From: Clostridia bacterium
GTDB taxonomy: Bacteria > Bacillota > Clostridia > Caldicoprobacterales > Caldicoprobacteraceae
Direction of reading: 5' to 3'
DNA length: 64,000 nt
Assembly (NCBI GenBank): GCA_017577715.1
Contig: PKRC01000007.1
Location: 9,546-73,545, forward strand
Part shown: positions 1-8,436 of the stretch, piece after piece
How the letters are laid out: the number at the start of each line of letters is the position of its first letter
Numbering within the stretch: the stretch's first letter is position 1
Translations under genes and position numbers: made by a program
Notes under the pieces: generated by a model
The model's database searches: none
Seen by the model: the letters and a program-made list of their open reading frames with translations, nothing else
Told to the model about the DNA's origin: nothing

Positions 1-1
1 T

Positions 2-385
2 ATATACCAGTATAAGGACAACGTGGCTGGGCAGAAAGATATGGGAGTGCTGGGCGAAGCCATTACTCACCTGTTGCTGCTTCTAGCACCCTTTGCACCA
101 CATATCACCGAAGAGCTGTGGGAGGTCACTGGCCATGAGGGCAGCATACATGCACAGTCGTGGCCCGCTTATGACCCACAGGCTCTGGAGCAGGAAAAGA
201 TTGAGATGGTGGTCCAGGTCAATGGAAAAGTCAGGGATCGCATGATGGTGCCGGCCGATGCCGGGCAGCAGGAAATACAGGATAGGGCACTAAGCTTAAG
301 CAGGATACAAGAGATCATAAAGGGTAAGAGCGTTGTAAAGGTCATTGTGGTGCCCAAGAAGCTGGTCAATATCGTGGTGAAGTGA
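2..385 (+). CDS. leuS: Leucyl-tRNA synthetase, C-terminal fragment
   Basis: The frame is open from the window edge and encodes the last 127 residues of leucyl-tRNA synthetase, which charges tRNA-Leu in the cytoplasm. Visible are the end of the anticodon-binding helical domain (LLAPFAPHITEELWE) and the small C-terminal domain with the family motif VQVNGKVRDR, ending in VKVIVVPKKLVNIVVK. The catalytic domain and start lie outside the window, so the apparent GTG start at 23 is internal. A strong hairpin terminator follows about 115 bases after the stop. Confidence 0.95.
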   Translation: MYQYKDNVAGQKDMGVLGEAITHLLLLLAPFAPHITEELWEVTGHEGSIHAQSWPAYDPQALEQEKIEMVVQVNGKVRDRMMVPADAGQQEIQDRALSLSRIQEIIKGKSVVKVIVVPKKLVNIVVK

Positions 386-500
386 TGGGTATTTTTTAGG
401 GTGCTTGGGGGAAACAAAAGGTATGCCTTGCGCATGTGTATGTGGCACTTTCAAATTGATGCTTAAACAGACAAGAGCAGTTTAAATAGGCTAAATGAAA

Positions 501-533
501 AAAGGGGGATATTCCAAACGAATATCCCCCTTT
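501..533. terminator. Bidirectional terminator between leuS and dacF
   Basis: A perfect 14-bp stem (AAAGGGGGATATTC / GAATATCCCCCTTT) with a 5-base loop. Six A residues precede it on the plus strand, so it reads as stem plus U-tract for the minus-strand gene. On the plus strand it ends in TTTCTT. It separates convergent leuS and dacF. Confidence 0.85.
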
Positions 534-667
534 CTTGTGGGGCACATGTTAATATTTCTTCTGATAATCATCGTATGCCTGCACTATATGGGGAAAGCCA
601 ACGATTTTGAGCTGTTTAATATATGCCACCTATAGTTCCTCCATAATATGCTTTAGTAAGGAAAATC

Positions 668-2110
668 TTACCTATACCACCGCAAAATATACTTCCTTCG
701 CCTTCTACGCTTTATCCTGTAAAACATAAAGCCTATCAGTGCAAGGAGCAATATGACAACTGCAATCCAGATACTGGGATACCACTTGCTGGTGCTGTGT
801 GACTCGTTATCGGAGCCGGGGATTATCCTCTCAATTATGTTTTTTTCCCTTTCTACATTCCTTGCGGCAATCAGCTCGCCTTCCCATATCGTTCTGCCGT
901 TTAAGTTATAGGTGAGCTTGCCTACCACCTGTCCTTTGTAAACCGGGGCTTCCAGATGCAATTGATTGTTTTCATCGGTATAGTACCATTCAATGCTTTG
1001 CTGTATCTTGGCCACATCCTCTTTGGCTATTACATCGCGAAAGCCCTGGGTTGCCACGATGTCCACAATCCCCGGATCCTCAGAAGCGTGGTTGTGCACC
1101 TCTATGGTGGTGACAACCTGATCCTTTTTGAGGGGTTCATAAATGGTGTAGTGCTCAAATCCGTACTCAAGCAGCTTTATTGAGTCAGTCCATTGGCCGT
1201 TTTTGCTGCTTTTTAGCACCACTGCAATGAGGTTCATTCCATCTTTTGAGGCGGAAGATACCAAACAATGACCCGACTGCGAAGTATATCCGGTTTTGAT
1301 GCCGGTAGCATAAGGATAGTAATATTCTTTGCTGTTTTTGTCCAGCAATCTATTTTTATTGACCCAGTAACGAGTGGCTTTTTTGGTTGGGTCATTTTTA
1401 TCCACTTCATTCCAATCGGGGTATTCCATGTAGGTGATTTGTACGATTTCGCGAAAAACCTCGTGCTTCATCGCTTCTCTGGCAATCAGAGCCAGGTCGT
1501 ATGCGGTGGTATAGTGGTCTTGATGGTGATAGCCATGGGGGTTTGCAAAGTGTGAATTTGTTGCTCCCAACTCCGCGGCTCTTTTATTCATGAGTTCATA
1601 AAATTTGTCCAGGGCCTCGGTGTAGGGCATGTCGGGATTCCCTGCCACGGTACGGCCTATGTGGGCCCCTATGGCGAGAGCAGCATCATTGCCTGAGGAT
1701 ACCATAAGCCCTACCAGCAGGTCCTTTAAGGTTATCTGTTCTCCTACGTCGATGCAGGCTAAGCTGCTATCCCTGGGAGTTAGGTTGACCTCGTTGCCTA
1801 CCGTAATTATTTCATCCAGGTTTCCGTTTTCTATTGCCAGCAAGGCTGTTAGGATTTTTGTGGTGCTTGCAGGATACAGCTTTTCATCCTTGTTTTTCTC
1901 ATACAACACTCTCCCTGTTTCCTGTTCGATGAGCACAGCGCTTTCAGCATCCAGTTCTAGGGTTGAAGTGTCTGGAAGCTCAGCGTTTCCTGCAAACTCA
2001 GCATTTTCATCCTGGGTTTGAAAATTCTCAGGGTTGAGCATCGCTGCTGATGTTGAAATATTAAATGATAGCACAAACAATGCTACTATTAAAACAAAAA
2101 ATCGTTTCAT
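668..2110 (-). CDS. dacF: D-alanyl-D-alanine carboxypeptidase (PBP5/DacF family)
   Basis: A 480-residue low-molecular-weight penicillin-binding protein that trims the terminal D-Ala from peptidoglycan stem peptides outside the membrane. The mature start is ATG 2110 (MKRFF), giving a clean signal peptide and an AAGGGG ribosome site; the frame extends 77 codons further upstream but that stretch is not protein-like. The serine peptidase S11 triads are present: PASTTK (SxxK), SSGND (SxN) and IKTGYTS (KTG). A beta-rich PBP5 C-terminal domain follows, then a C-terminal membrane helix (WIAVVILLLALIGFMFY) and an Arg/Lys-rich tail as anchor. Monocistronic, divergent from comEA. The choice of dacF rather than dacA or dacB is by general resemblance. 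Confidence 0.88.
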   Translation of the reverse strand: MKRFFVLIVALFVLSFNISTSAAMLNPENFQTQDENAEFAGNAELPDTSTLELDAESAVLIEQETGRVLYEKNKDEKLYPASTTKILTALLAIENGNLDEIITVGNEVNLTPRDSSLACIDVGEQITLKDLLVGLMVSSGNDAALAIGAHIGRTVAGNPDMPYTEALDKFYELMNKRAAELGATNSHFANPHGYHHQDHYTTAYDLALIAREAMKHEVFREIVQITYMEYPDWNEVDKNDPTKKATRYWVNKNRLLDKNSKEYYYPYATGIKTGYTSQSGHCLVSSASKDGMNLIAVVLKSSKNGQWTDSIKLLEYGFEHYTIYEPLKKDQVVTTIEVHNHASEDPGIVDIVATQGFRDVIAKEDVAKIQQSIEWYYTDENNQLHLEAPVYKGQVVGKLTYNLNGRTIWEGELIAARNVEREKNIIERIIPGSDNESHSTSKWYPSIWIAVVILLLALIGFMFYRIKRRRRRKYILRWYR

Positions 2111-2150
2111 CGTCAAAGACCCCTTACCTAGTAGTGGTATCTCGTTTTTT

Positions 2151-2179
2151 AGTATAACAATTATTAACCTGTTTGTACA
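2151..2179 (-). promoter_or_regulatory. Predicted sigma-A promoter of dacF
   Basis: Read on the minus strand: TGTACA (-35), 17-base spacer, TATACT (-10), about 40 bases upstream of the dacF start. Confidence 0.5.
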
Positions 2180-2317
2180 GAAAAAGTTAAAGAATGATGA
2201 ATTAGTTGCAAAAATGTGGTAAAATATTTTTAAACAATTCTCTGTATTCAACCTCATAAGAAAAAGTATAAAGCTTTCATATATTTTGGATGCGATTGAC
2301 GGGGTGGGGTGATAGCC

Positions 2318-2959
2318 ATGCTCAACCTCGATGTCAATCAAAAGAAGGTTTTACTTGTGATAGCCACTGTTCTGGCCTTGTCGGCCGCGGCGTTCATTTT
2401 CAAGGATGCATTTACTGACAGCAGCAAATCTGTGGATATAAGCCAAGAGCTTTCTGGAGAAGCTATTTCCAGTGGAAAGGCATCGGCACAATACAGCTTT
2501 GATGAGGACAAGCCGTCTTCCAGGAAGATAAAGGTGTATATCGTGGGTGCAGTGAGGTATCCAGGGGTTATAGAGGTGGAGGAGGGCAGCCGCCTTATAG
2601 ATGTGCTTGAGCTAGCAGGTGGGGCTTTAGAAAATGCAGACTTGGAAAGAGTAAACTTGGCTCTTAAAGTTCAGGATGAAGGCATGTACAAAATTCCTAG
2701 GATAGGTGAGGAATTGTCGGAACCAAGCTTTACCGTTTTAGGTGCTACGTCCTATCAGGGTCAGCAGAAAGTGAACATCAATACTGCTGACGAGGCCACA
2801 TTAGATACCCTGCCGGGCATTGGCCCCAGCAAAGCCAAGAGGATCATAGAATACCGGGAGCAGAATGGGCCGTTTAAATCCATAGAAGAGCTAAAGAACG
2901 TATCGGGGATTGGGGAAAAGACCTTTGAGCAGCTTAAAGACTTGATTACGGTTAAATGA
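2318..2959 (+). CDS. comEA: ComEA-like DNA-binding protein (SLBB + helix-hairpin-helix)
   Basis: About 213 residues. An N-terminal membrane anchor (VLLVIATVLALSAAAFIF) is followed by a SLBB domain (about 70-125, KVYIVGAVRYPGVIEVEEG) and a C-terminal tandem helix-hairpin-helix domain (INTADEATLDTLPGIGPSKA...ISGIGEKTFEQLKDL-type). This is the arrangement of ComEA, the surface DNA receptor for competence. ATG 2318 is preferred over the in-frame GTG 2309 because GGGGTGG lies 8-9 bases before the ATG. No comEB or comEC is adjacent, so a role in transformation is inferred from family only. Confidence 0.85.
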   Translation: MLNLDVNQKKVLLVIATVLALSAAAFIFKDAFTDSSKSVDISQELSGEAISSGKASAQYSFDEDKPSSRKIKVYIVGAVRYPGVIEVEEGSRLIDVLELAGGALENADLERVNLALKVQDEGMYKIPRIGEELSEPSFTVLGATSYQGQQKVNINTADEATLDTLPGIGPSKAKRIIEYREQNGPFKSIEELKNVSGIGEKTFEQLKDLITVK

Positions 2960-3021
2960 TGCACGATTGTCACTAAGAGGTTCTCGAAGCCCTCCTGGTG
3001 AGGCCCCTTGGCTCGGCAAAA

Positions 3022-3050
3022 TTGATTTTATATTTGCTATATGGTACAAT
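3022..3050 (+). promoter_or_regulatory. Predicted promoter of the two-component operon
   Basis: TTGATT, 17-base spacer, TACAAT, 45 bases upstream of the response-regulator start. Confidence 0.55.
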
Positions 3051-3094
3051 AAAATTTGTGCATAAAGGTTTTATGAAAGGAAGGGACAGCGCTT

Positions 3095-3781
3095 ATGCCG
3101 AAGAAGCTGCTGGTGGTGGATGATGAGCCTGCTATCGTAAAAGGGCTTAAGTTTAGCCTGGAACGGGATGGCTACCTCATAGACGCCGCATATGACGGCG
3201 AGGAAGCCATGAAAATGTTCGACGAAAATCAATATGACCTCGTCATTCTGGATGTGATGTTACCCAAACTGGATGGATTGACGGTATTGCAAAGGATAAG
3301 GGAAAAATCGTCGGTGCCTGTCATAATGCTGACGGCTAAAGGGGAGGATATGGATAAGATACTGGGGCTGGAATACGGCGCCGATGATTATATAACAAAG
3401 CCATTTAACATTTTGGAGCTAAAGGCCAGGATTAAGGCTGTTTTTAGGAGGATTAATGAAACCAATAAAGACGACAAGCAGATTATTCGGGTAAAAAATA
3501 TGGTCATCAATTTGGCAAACCGCAGCGTGACTATAGATGGCAAAGAAGTCAATTTGACTGCAAAGGAATTTGATCTACTCAAGCTGTTTGTTACCAATCC
3601 AGGTAAGGTATACACCCGCGAGAACTTGCTGGAGCTCATTTGGAAGTATGAATACCTTGGCGATGTGAGGACGGTGGATGTTCATATACGTAGGCTGCGT
3701 GAAAAAATAGAGAAGAATCCAAGCCAGCCCGAGTTTATATTCACAAAATGGGGAGTGGGTTACTACTTTGCTGACAAATAG
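3095..3781 (+). CDS. OmpR/PhoP-family response regulator
   Basis: A 228-residue two-domain regulator. The receiver domain (1-120) has the acidic pair DD9-10, phospho-acceptor D53 (LVILDVMLP) and the conserved Thr/Lys (MLTAK, DDYITKPF). The C-terminal winged helix (about 130-226) has the OmpR signature (LTAKEFDLLKLFVTNPGKVYTRE, VDVHIRRLREKIE). ATG 3095 follows GAAAGGAAGGGA. It overlaps the kinase gene by 14 bases, so the pair is translationally coupled. Closest in form to PhoP/WalR regulators; the regulon cannot be deduced here. Confidence 0.93.
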   Translation: MPKKLLVVDDEPAIVKGLKFSLERDGYLIDAAYDGEEAMKMFDENQYDLVILDVMLPKLDGLTVLQRIREKSSVPVIMLTAKGEDMDKILGLEYGADDYITKPFNILELKARIKAVFRRINETNKDDKQIIRVKNMVINLANRSVTIDGKEVNLTAKEFDLLKLFVTNPGKVYTRENLLELIWKYEYLGDVRTVDVHIRRLREKIEKNPSQPEFIFTKWGVGYYFADK

Positions 3782-5261
3782 GAATTTTTTTTTAAGCCTT
3801 AGATGGCAAATTGTAATAACGTATTTGATAATAATTTTGATTGGCTTCACTTTCATAGGCATATCAGTGTTGGACATTCTGGGAAGGTACATGATCGACA
3901 ACAAGAAGAATGCCTTTAGGCTGTATGCTAACTGGGTTGCCCAGGCTGTTTCTTATGGTTATGCCAGCGGTGATCCCGATATTCTTGCCAGTATAGTATA
4001 TGATCTACAAGCTCTGGGAGAGGAGATTTTCAACAAAGAGCTGGAAGCCACTAGAATACTTATATTGAATAAAAATGGGGTGGTGGATTACGATTCCTAT
4101 AACATCGTGTATGGGCCCGATAGCCTTTTAAAGCAAGATTTGAGCCAGTTTTTTCCTGAAATCAAGGCCGTGCTTGCTGGAGAGAGCGTTGAACCCAAGG
4201 AAGTGTATATAAGGCCCGAGAATTCCCGCGATGCCAAACTAGTATTGTACACCTATGCACCCATTCAACACGAGAAACAGGGAATCATTGGTATGGTGAT
4301 CATATCCACTTCTTTGTCCCGAATTGAGCGAATGCTGTCCGAGGTAAAAACCAAAGTAAGCATCTATTTGATAGTTACCAGTGCTATTATCATCATAGCC
4401 AGCTATATGATATCGGGATTTATCACACAGCCCATAAAAGAATTGACCGATGTCATCAAGAAGATGAGTCAAGGGCATTTAGACCAGCGCGTAAAGGTGC
4501 GAGGAAGCAAAGAGCTGAGGCAGCTGGGAGAGGCATTCAATATCATGAGCGAGAAGCTTGAAAACCTGGATAGGGCACGTAATGAATTCGTTTCCAATGC
4601 CTCGCATGAACTTAAGACTCCCTTGAGCGCCATCAAGGTGTTGACAGAGTCGCTTATTCACATGGATGTCGATGATCCATCTGTTTACCGAGAGTTTCTG
4701 GAGGATATAGATTCCGAAATAGATAGGCTGAATGCCATTATAAACGACCTGTTGACGCTGGTGAAAATAGATACTGAAGGTGAAGTATTGAAACAAGAGC
4801 CTGTGGACTTAGTGGAGTTGGTGGATAGCACGCTAAAGGGCTTGCAGATTTTAGCACACAGGAAAAACATACGCCTTGAGGCTTTCTATGACGATCGCTT
4901 GACAGTGTATGGCGATGCGACCAGGTTGCGTCAGGTAGTGAGCAATATCGTCGATAATGCCATTAAATATACGCCGGAAGGAGGTAGAGTGACTGTTGAG
5001 GTTTATAAGGGAACAGATAATGCGGTGGTGAAGGTGAGCGACACAGGAATAGGGATACCGGCTAAGGACCTGCCGCACATTTTTGATAGGTTCTACAGGG
5101 TGGACAAGGCAAGGTCGAGAGCCACGGGTGGTACCGGATTAGGGCTATCCATAGCACAGAAGATCGTATTGCAACACGGAGGGAATATACGAGTAGTGAG
5201 CGAGGAAGGGAAGGGCAGCGCTTTCTATATAGAGCTACCGCTTAGATCTATGACGCAGTAG
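3768..5261 (+). CDS. Membrane sensor histidine kinase
   Basis: A 497-residue kinase. TM1 is at about 14-35, followed by an extracytoplasmic sensor region (36-195, PhoR/WalK-like double-Cache style by position), TM2 (about 198-216), HAMP (217-268), HisKA with H280 in NASHELKTPLSAIK, and HATPase_c with N-box VDNAIKYTP, G1 VSDTGIGIP and G2 GGTGLGLSI. There is no PAS domain between HAMP and HisKA, unlike WalK. The start is TTG 3768, preceded by GGGAGTGGG inside the regulator gene. It is followed by two GerMN lipoprotein genes, so an envelope-related signal is plausible but not shown. Confidence 0.92.
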   Translation: MLTNRNFFLSLRWQIVITYLIIILIGFTFIGISVLDILGRYMIDNKKNAFRLYANWVAQAVSYGYASGDPDILASIVYDLQALGEEIFNKELEATRILILNKNGVVDYDSYNIVYGPDSLLKQDLSQFFPEIKAVLAGESVEPKEVYIRPENSRDAKLVLYTYAPIQHEKQGIIGMVIISTSLSRIERMLSEVKTKVSIYLIVTSAIIIIASYMISGFITQPIKELTDVIKKMSQGHLDQRVKVRGSKELRQLGEAFNIMSEKLENLDRARNEFVSNASHELKTPLSAIKVLTESLIHMDVDDPSVYREFLEDIDSEIDRLNAIINDLLTLVKIDTEGEVLKQEPVDLVELVDSTLKGLQILAHRKNIRLEAFYDDRLTVYGDATRLRQVVSNIVDNAIKYTPEGGRVTVEVYKGTDNAVVKVSDTGIGIPAKDLPHIFDRFYRVDKARSRATGGTGLGLSIAQKIVLQHGGNIRVVSEEGKGSAFYIELPLRSMTQ

Positions 5262-5310
5262 CCGCATTGCTATTTTGTTAGAGTTATTTAAATTTTTTGT
5301 AAAAATATTT

Positions 5311-5319
5311 TGATATAAT
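5311..5319 (+). promoter_or_regulatory. Extended -10 promoter candidate before the first GerMN gene
   Basis: TGATATAAT is an extended -10 element 36 bases upstream of the lipoprotein start; no good -35 is visible. It may give the GerMN gene its own transcript apart from the two-component genes. Confidence 0.4.
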
Positions 5320-5355
5320 TAAAAAAGCAATGGTAATTAGAGAAGGGATATGGTA

Positions 5356-6363
5356 ATGTACGGTTTAAGGCGTTTATTGATAATGGGTTTTACTTTGGTT
5401 GTAATTGTTATGTTGGTAGGGTGCAATATCTTTTTTGACAGGATAATGTTTTTTAACAGGAAAGACCTTTCGGACGACAAACAGGAGGAGAAGTATATAA
5501 ACCCTGAACCTCAGATCAGCCAGGTCACTGTGACTTTGTACTTCAAACACTATCTGGCTGATTATTTGGTGCCCGAAAAAAGGGTGGTGCAAAAAGGAAG
5601 CCAGTCTATTGAGTATGTGATAGTATCCGAGCTGCTCAAAGGCCCTACCTTTGAGCGGATTGCTATAATGCCACCCAATGTAAAACTGCTGGATGTTACC
5701 CGTAATGGCGATACCGTTTTTGTAAATTTTAGCGAAGAGTTTAGGGGCGATATAGATCTGGCGGCTGTGCGTAAGGATAATGTACCGGAAGAGCAAAGGG
5801 AAAATGTGTTGGCGCAGATGAAGAGGCTTTGTGTCTATTCCATCGTAAACTCGCTCACCGAGTTAGACGGCGTCAACAGGGTGAAGATACTGGTCAACAA
5901 TCGGGCTCTTACGTATGAAGAAATGGGAATTGAGCTCATAGCCTCGCAAACGGCCAATGTTGATAAGGACACCCCAGTCATGGCGCTTACGCGTAACAAG
6001 AGTTTTATCTTGAACCCCTCTGAAGCGGTAAGGCAGGTATTTAATTCCCTGGTGGGTGAGCCGGATTGGGAAAGGATCGATGCTTTTCTTGCGCGAAAGA
6101 ATGTCGATGGGACCGAGCGCCTACCTATAGAAGAGATACAAAAGATATATTCGGCTTATGTTGCGGGTTTGGAGTTTGATAGCAACAATTTTATATTGAG
6201 CGAGGAGATTAAGCCCGATGGAGAGGCTTTTGTTACGGTGACTTATGCAATCAAGTATGCCAACGGGAAAAAGGAAAGCCGTGAAAGTGAAGTGTTGAGG
6301 CTGGTAAATGAAGAGGGAATTTGGAAGTTGAGAGTGCCAAGCTTTTTTACCGCGGTCAAATGA
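5356..6363 (+). CDS. GerMN-domain lipoprotein
   Basis: About 335 residues. The signal peptide ends in a lipobox (VMLVGC), predicting a lipid-anchored extracytoplasmic protein. Residues about 50-190 form one GerMN (Spo/Ger propeptide-like) domain: VTLYFKHYLADYLVPEKRVV, LLKGPTFER, LPPN-type NVKLLDV, VFVNFSEEFRG, SIVNSLTEL. The C-terminal part (about 215-335) looks like an NTF2/SnoaL-type fold (GIWKLRVPSFFTAVK) but this is a weak assignment. ATG 5356 is chosen over 5350 because AAGGG then lies at normal spacing. GerM itself acts in spore formation and germination; for this gene the role is open. Confidence 0.8.
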   Translation: MYGLRRLLIMGFTLVVIVMLVGCNIFFDRIMFFNRKDLSDDKQEEKYINPEPQISQVTVTLYFKHYLADYLVPEKRVVQKGSQSIEYVIVSELLKGPTFERIAIMPPNVKLLDVTRNGDTVFVNFSEEFRGDIDLAAVRKDNVPEEQRENVLAQMKRLCVYSIVNSLTELDGVNRVKILVNNRALTYEEMGIELIASQTANVDKDTPVMALTRNKSFILNPSEAVRQVFNSLVGEPDWERIDAFLARKNVDGTERLPIEEIQKIYSAYVAGLEFDSNNFILSEEIKPDGEAFVTVTYAIKYANGKKESRESEVLRLVNEEGIWKLRVPSFFTAVK

Positions 6364-6559
6364 TGGACTTTTAGGTTTACGGAGTGTAGAAATAGCTGAA
6401 CATAAGGTTAACAATAATTGCGATGTTTAATAGGGAAGAAAGTGAGGGTTTAAAGCAAGGTAAAGGCAGTGGCTTGTTGTAAATAAAAAGCGGATGAAGG
6501 TGAAGACTTTGGTGGTCAATGGGGTATGGTCGACAGGCTGATGGCAAAGGAGGGATAGC

Positions 6560-8089
6560 ATGTATAGGTTTATTTGGATAGTTGTATCTCTAGCCGTGGC
6601 CGCGGTACTGGTTTCCTGTAGTGCGATGTCAAGAAGCCAGATAAATGACCAGATAGATGAAAAGATAGGAGTGCAGCAGAACGAAGGGAATGTAGCCGAA
6701 AACTATTTTTTTAGAGCATTAAGGAGTGCAGAGCAAGATCAAAATCTGCAGTATATATTCGAAGATATTGATGTCTATCCCGTTGATATGACGTTGTACT
6801 ATTATAACCCGGATACCAATAGGTTAGAGTCCGAGAAACGAACTATTACTCTCTCTAAAACAGACCAGCTATTGGGTGTCATCATAAACCAATTTTTGCA
6901 GGGGCCGAGGGTTAAAAATCTGAAACATGTGGTACCACCTAATGTGACGCTACAGAAAGTAGAGAAATATGGAAATGTAGTGGGCGTATATTTGTCAAAG
7001 GAATTTTTGAAGAGTGAAGATATCACCATTGCAAGGGCCGCACTGGTAAACACCATATTGGAATCTCAGGAAGCTAAGTATGTGAAGATATACGTGGATG
7101 GCTATGAACTTACCCATAACGGTAAGGCTGATGGACAGATTTTAGGGCTTCTAACGAAATACCCAAACGATGTGGAACGAATTAGATTGGAAGAGCAGAA
7201 GCTTATTTCAATGGGCGATGTCAAGTATATCAAGAGGGAAATATATTTCCAGGATTACGAAAGGAGGTTTTTGGTTCCAGAAATAAGGGATATTCCTATC
7301 AGTCAAGGGAAATACGTTGAGGGGATAGTAGGCGAATTACTAAAAGGGCCGGCCAAAGGGAACGAAGGCCTGTACTCTACTATACCTGCTGGGGCTCAGC
7401 TTATGGACGTTAAGTTTGTGGAGGATGCTGATTCATCAAGGGGAGTTGAGCTTTATTTTTCGAAAGAGTTTAAACTCTCATTTAACAAAGAAACCAACTC
7501 CGAGACCCTGGTGGTGGGTTCCCTGGTTTACAGCTTGACGGGTTTGCCCGGGATAGATTGGATAAGGATATATTATCAAGATGAAAGCGGTGAATATGTA
7601 AATGCCCCGTTGGTATCCCTGTCTTTAGACAGGAAGTTCGATAAGGATAGCTTGCTATTTAAGTTGGGTAAAAGGATCAAGGTATATTTCAGCGATAAGG
7701 ATGCCATGAATCTGGTTCCGGAGTACAGGGTTATAAGCAATGATTCTAAAGATGTAATAAACGAGATATTAAACGAGCTGATCGAGGGGCCTAGCCAGGA
7801 GGGGCATATGGCAGTTATCCCGTCCAACATATCGGTGGGGGATCTCAAGGCCTATGTAAGCGGAAAAACTGCTTTTGTTGACCTACCTTCCAAGTTTAAT
7901 GCTTCAGGGCTTGGAAGTACGGGTGAAATTTTAGCACTCTATGCCATCGTAAATTCGCTCACTGACCCTGTTAATACCGATAACGTAAGGCAAATTCAAT
8001 TTCTGGTGGATGGCAAGGTAACCCATGAGTTTGGGCACATGTCGCTTGCCGATCCATTTGTGCGAAATCCCGCATTGATAAAGGAATGA
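6560..8089 (+). CDS. Lipoprotein with three tandem GerMN domains
   Basis: A 509-residue lipoprotein with signal peptide and lipobox ending at C20 (AAVLVSC). Three GerMN repeats can be read in series, at about 75-200 (VDMTLYYYNPDTNRL, FLQGPRVKNL, GVYLSKEFL), 225-350 (KREIYFQDYERRFLVPE, LLKGPAKGNEG, ELYFSKEFK, SLTGLPGIDW) and 370-495 (IKVYFSDKDAMNLVPE, LIEGPSQEGH, AFVDLPSKF, SLTDPVN). The usual protein has one or two. AAAGGAGGG precedes ATG 6560. It lies downstream of a single-GerMN lipoprotein and a two-component system, suggesting an envelope sensing or assembly unit; function unknown. Confidence 0.82.
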   Translation: MYRFIWIVVSLAVAAVLVSCSAMSRSQINDQIDEKIGVQQNEGNVAENYFFRALRSAEQDQNLQYIFEDIDVYPVDMTLYYYNPDTNRLESEKRTITLSKTDQLLGVIINQFLQGPRVKNLKHVVPPNVTLQKVEKYGNVVGVYLSKEFLKSEDITIARAALVNTILESQEAKYVKIYVDGYELTHNGKADGQILGLLTKYPNDVERIRLEEQKLISMGDVKYIKREIYFQDYERRFLVPEIRDIPISQGKYVEGIVGELLKGPAKGNEGLYSTIPAGAQLMDVKFVEDADSSRGVELYFSKEFKLSFNKETNSETLVVGSLVYSLTGLPGIDWIRIYYQDESGEYVNAPLVSLSLDRKFDKDSLLFKLGKRIKVYFSDKDAMNLVPEYRVISNDSKDVINEILNELIEGPSQEGHMAVIPSNISVGDLKAYVSGKTAFVDLPSKFNASGLGSTGEILALYAIVNSLTDPVNTDNVRQIQFLVDGKVTHEFGHMSLADPFVRNPALIKE

Positions 8090-8436
8090 CTGTATAGTAG
8101 CCTCTGCTGGTCATGTCCATTCTCGTGCCCTCCTTTATGCCATTCCTCATGAATGTATCTATCTGCTTTGCCTCTTTCTTGATCTAATGTTATAATCGGC
8201 TTTTTAGTATTTAGGACAAAATAAAATTTGGAGGTTGCATTTAAGCTTATTTTGCATTCCTAAATTAAAATTTGCGCGCATTTGGTTATTTTATGGAATG
8301 CCGGAGCGTAATGTGCTATAATTGTCACTGGAATGAGCAGGGAAATCTGCTCTTGCTGTGCTTATTTGTGCTTAAAATTTTTCGAGCCTCAATATGGTGA
8401 TAGTTGCCGCAACCGTCGGCTGAAAGGGGTGTAAAC
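8090..8436 (+). promoter_or_regulatory. galT leader: extended -10 promoter and hairpin
   Basis: 347 bases without a gene. TGCTATAAT at 8314-8322 is an extended -10 with a poor -35. About 12 bases after it a small perfect hairpin, GAGCAG/CTGCTC at 8335-8352, lies in the predicted 5' leader, a possible operator or RNA element for galT. Nothing else is recognised in this stretch. Confidence 0.45.
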
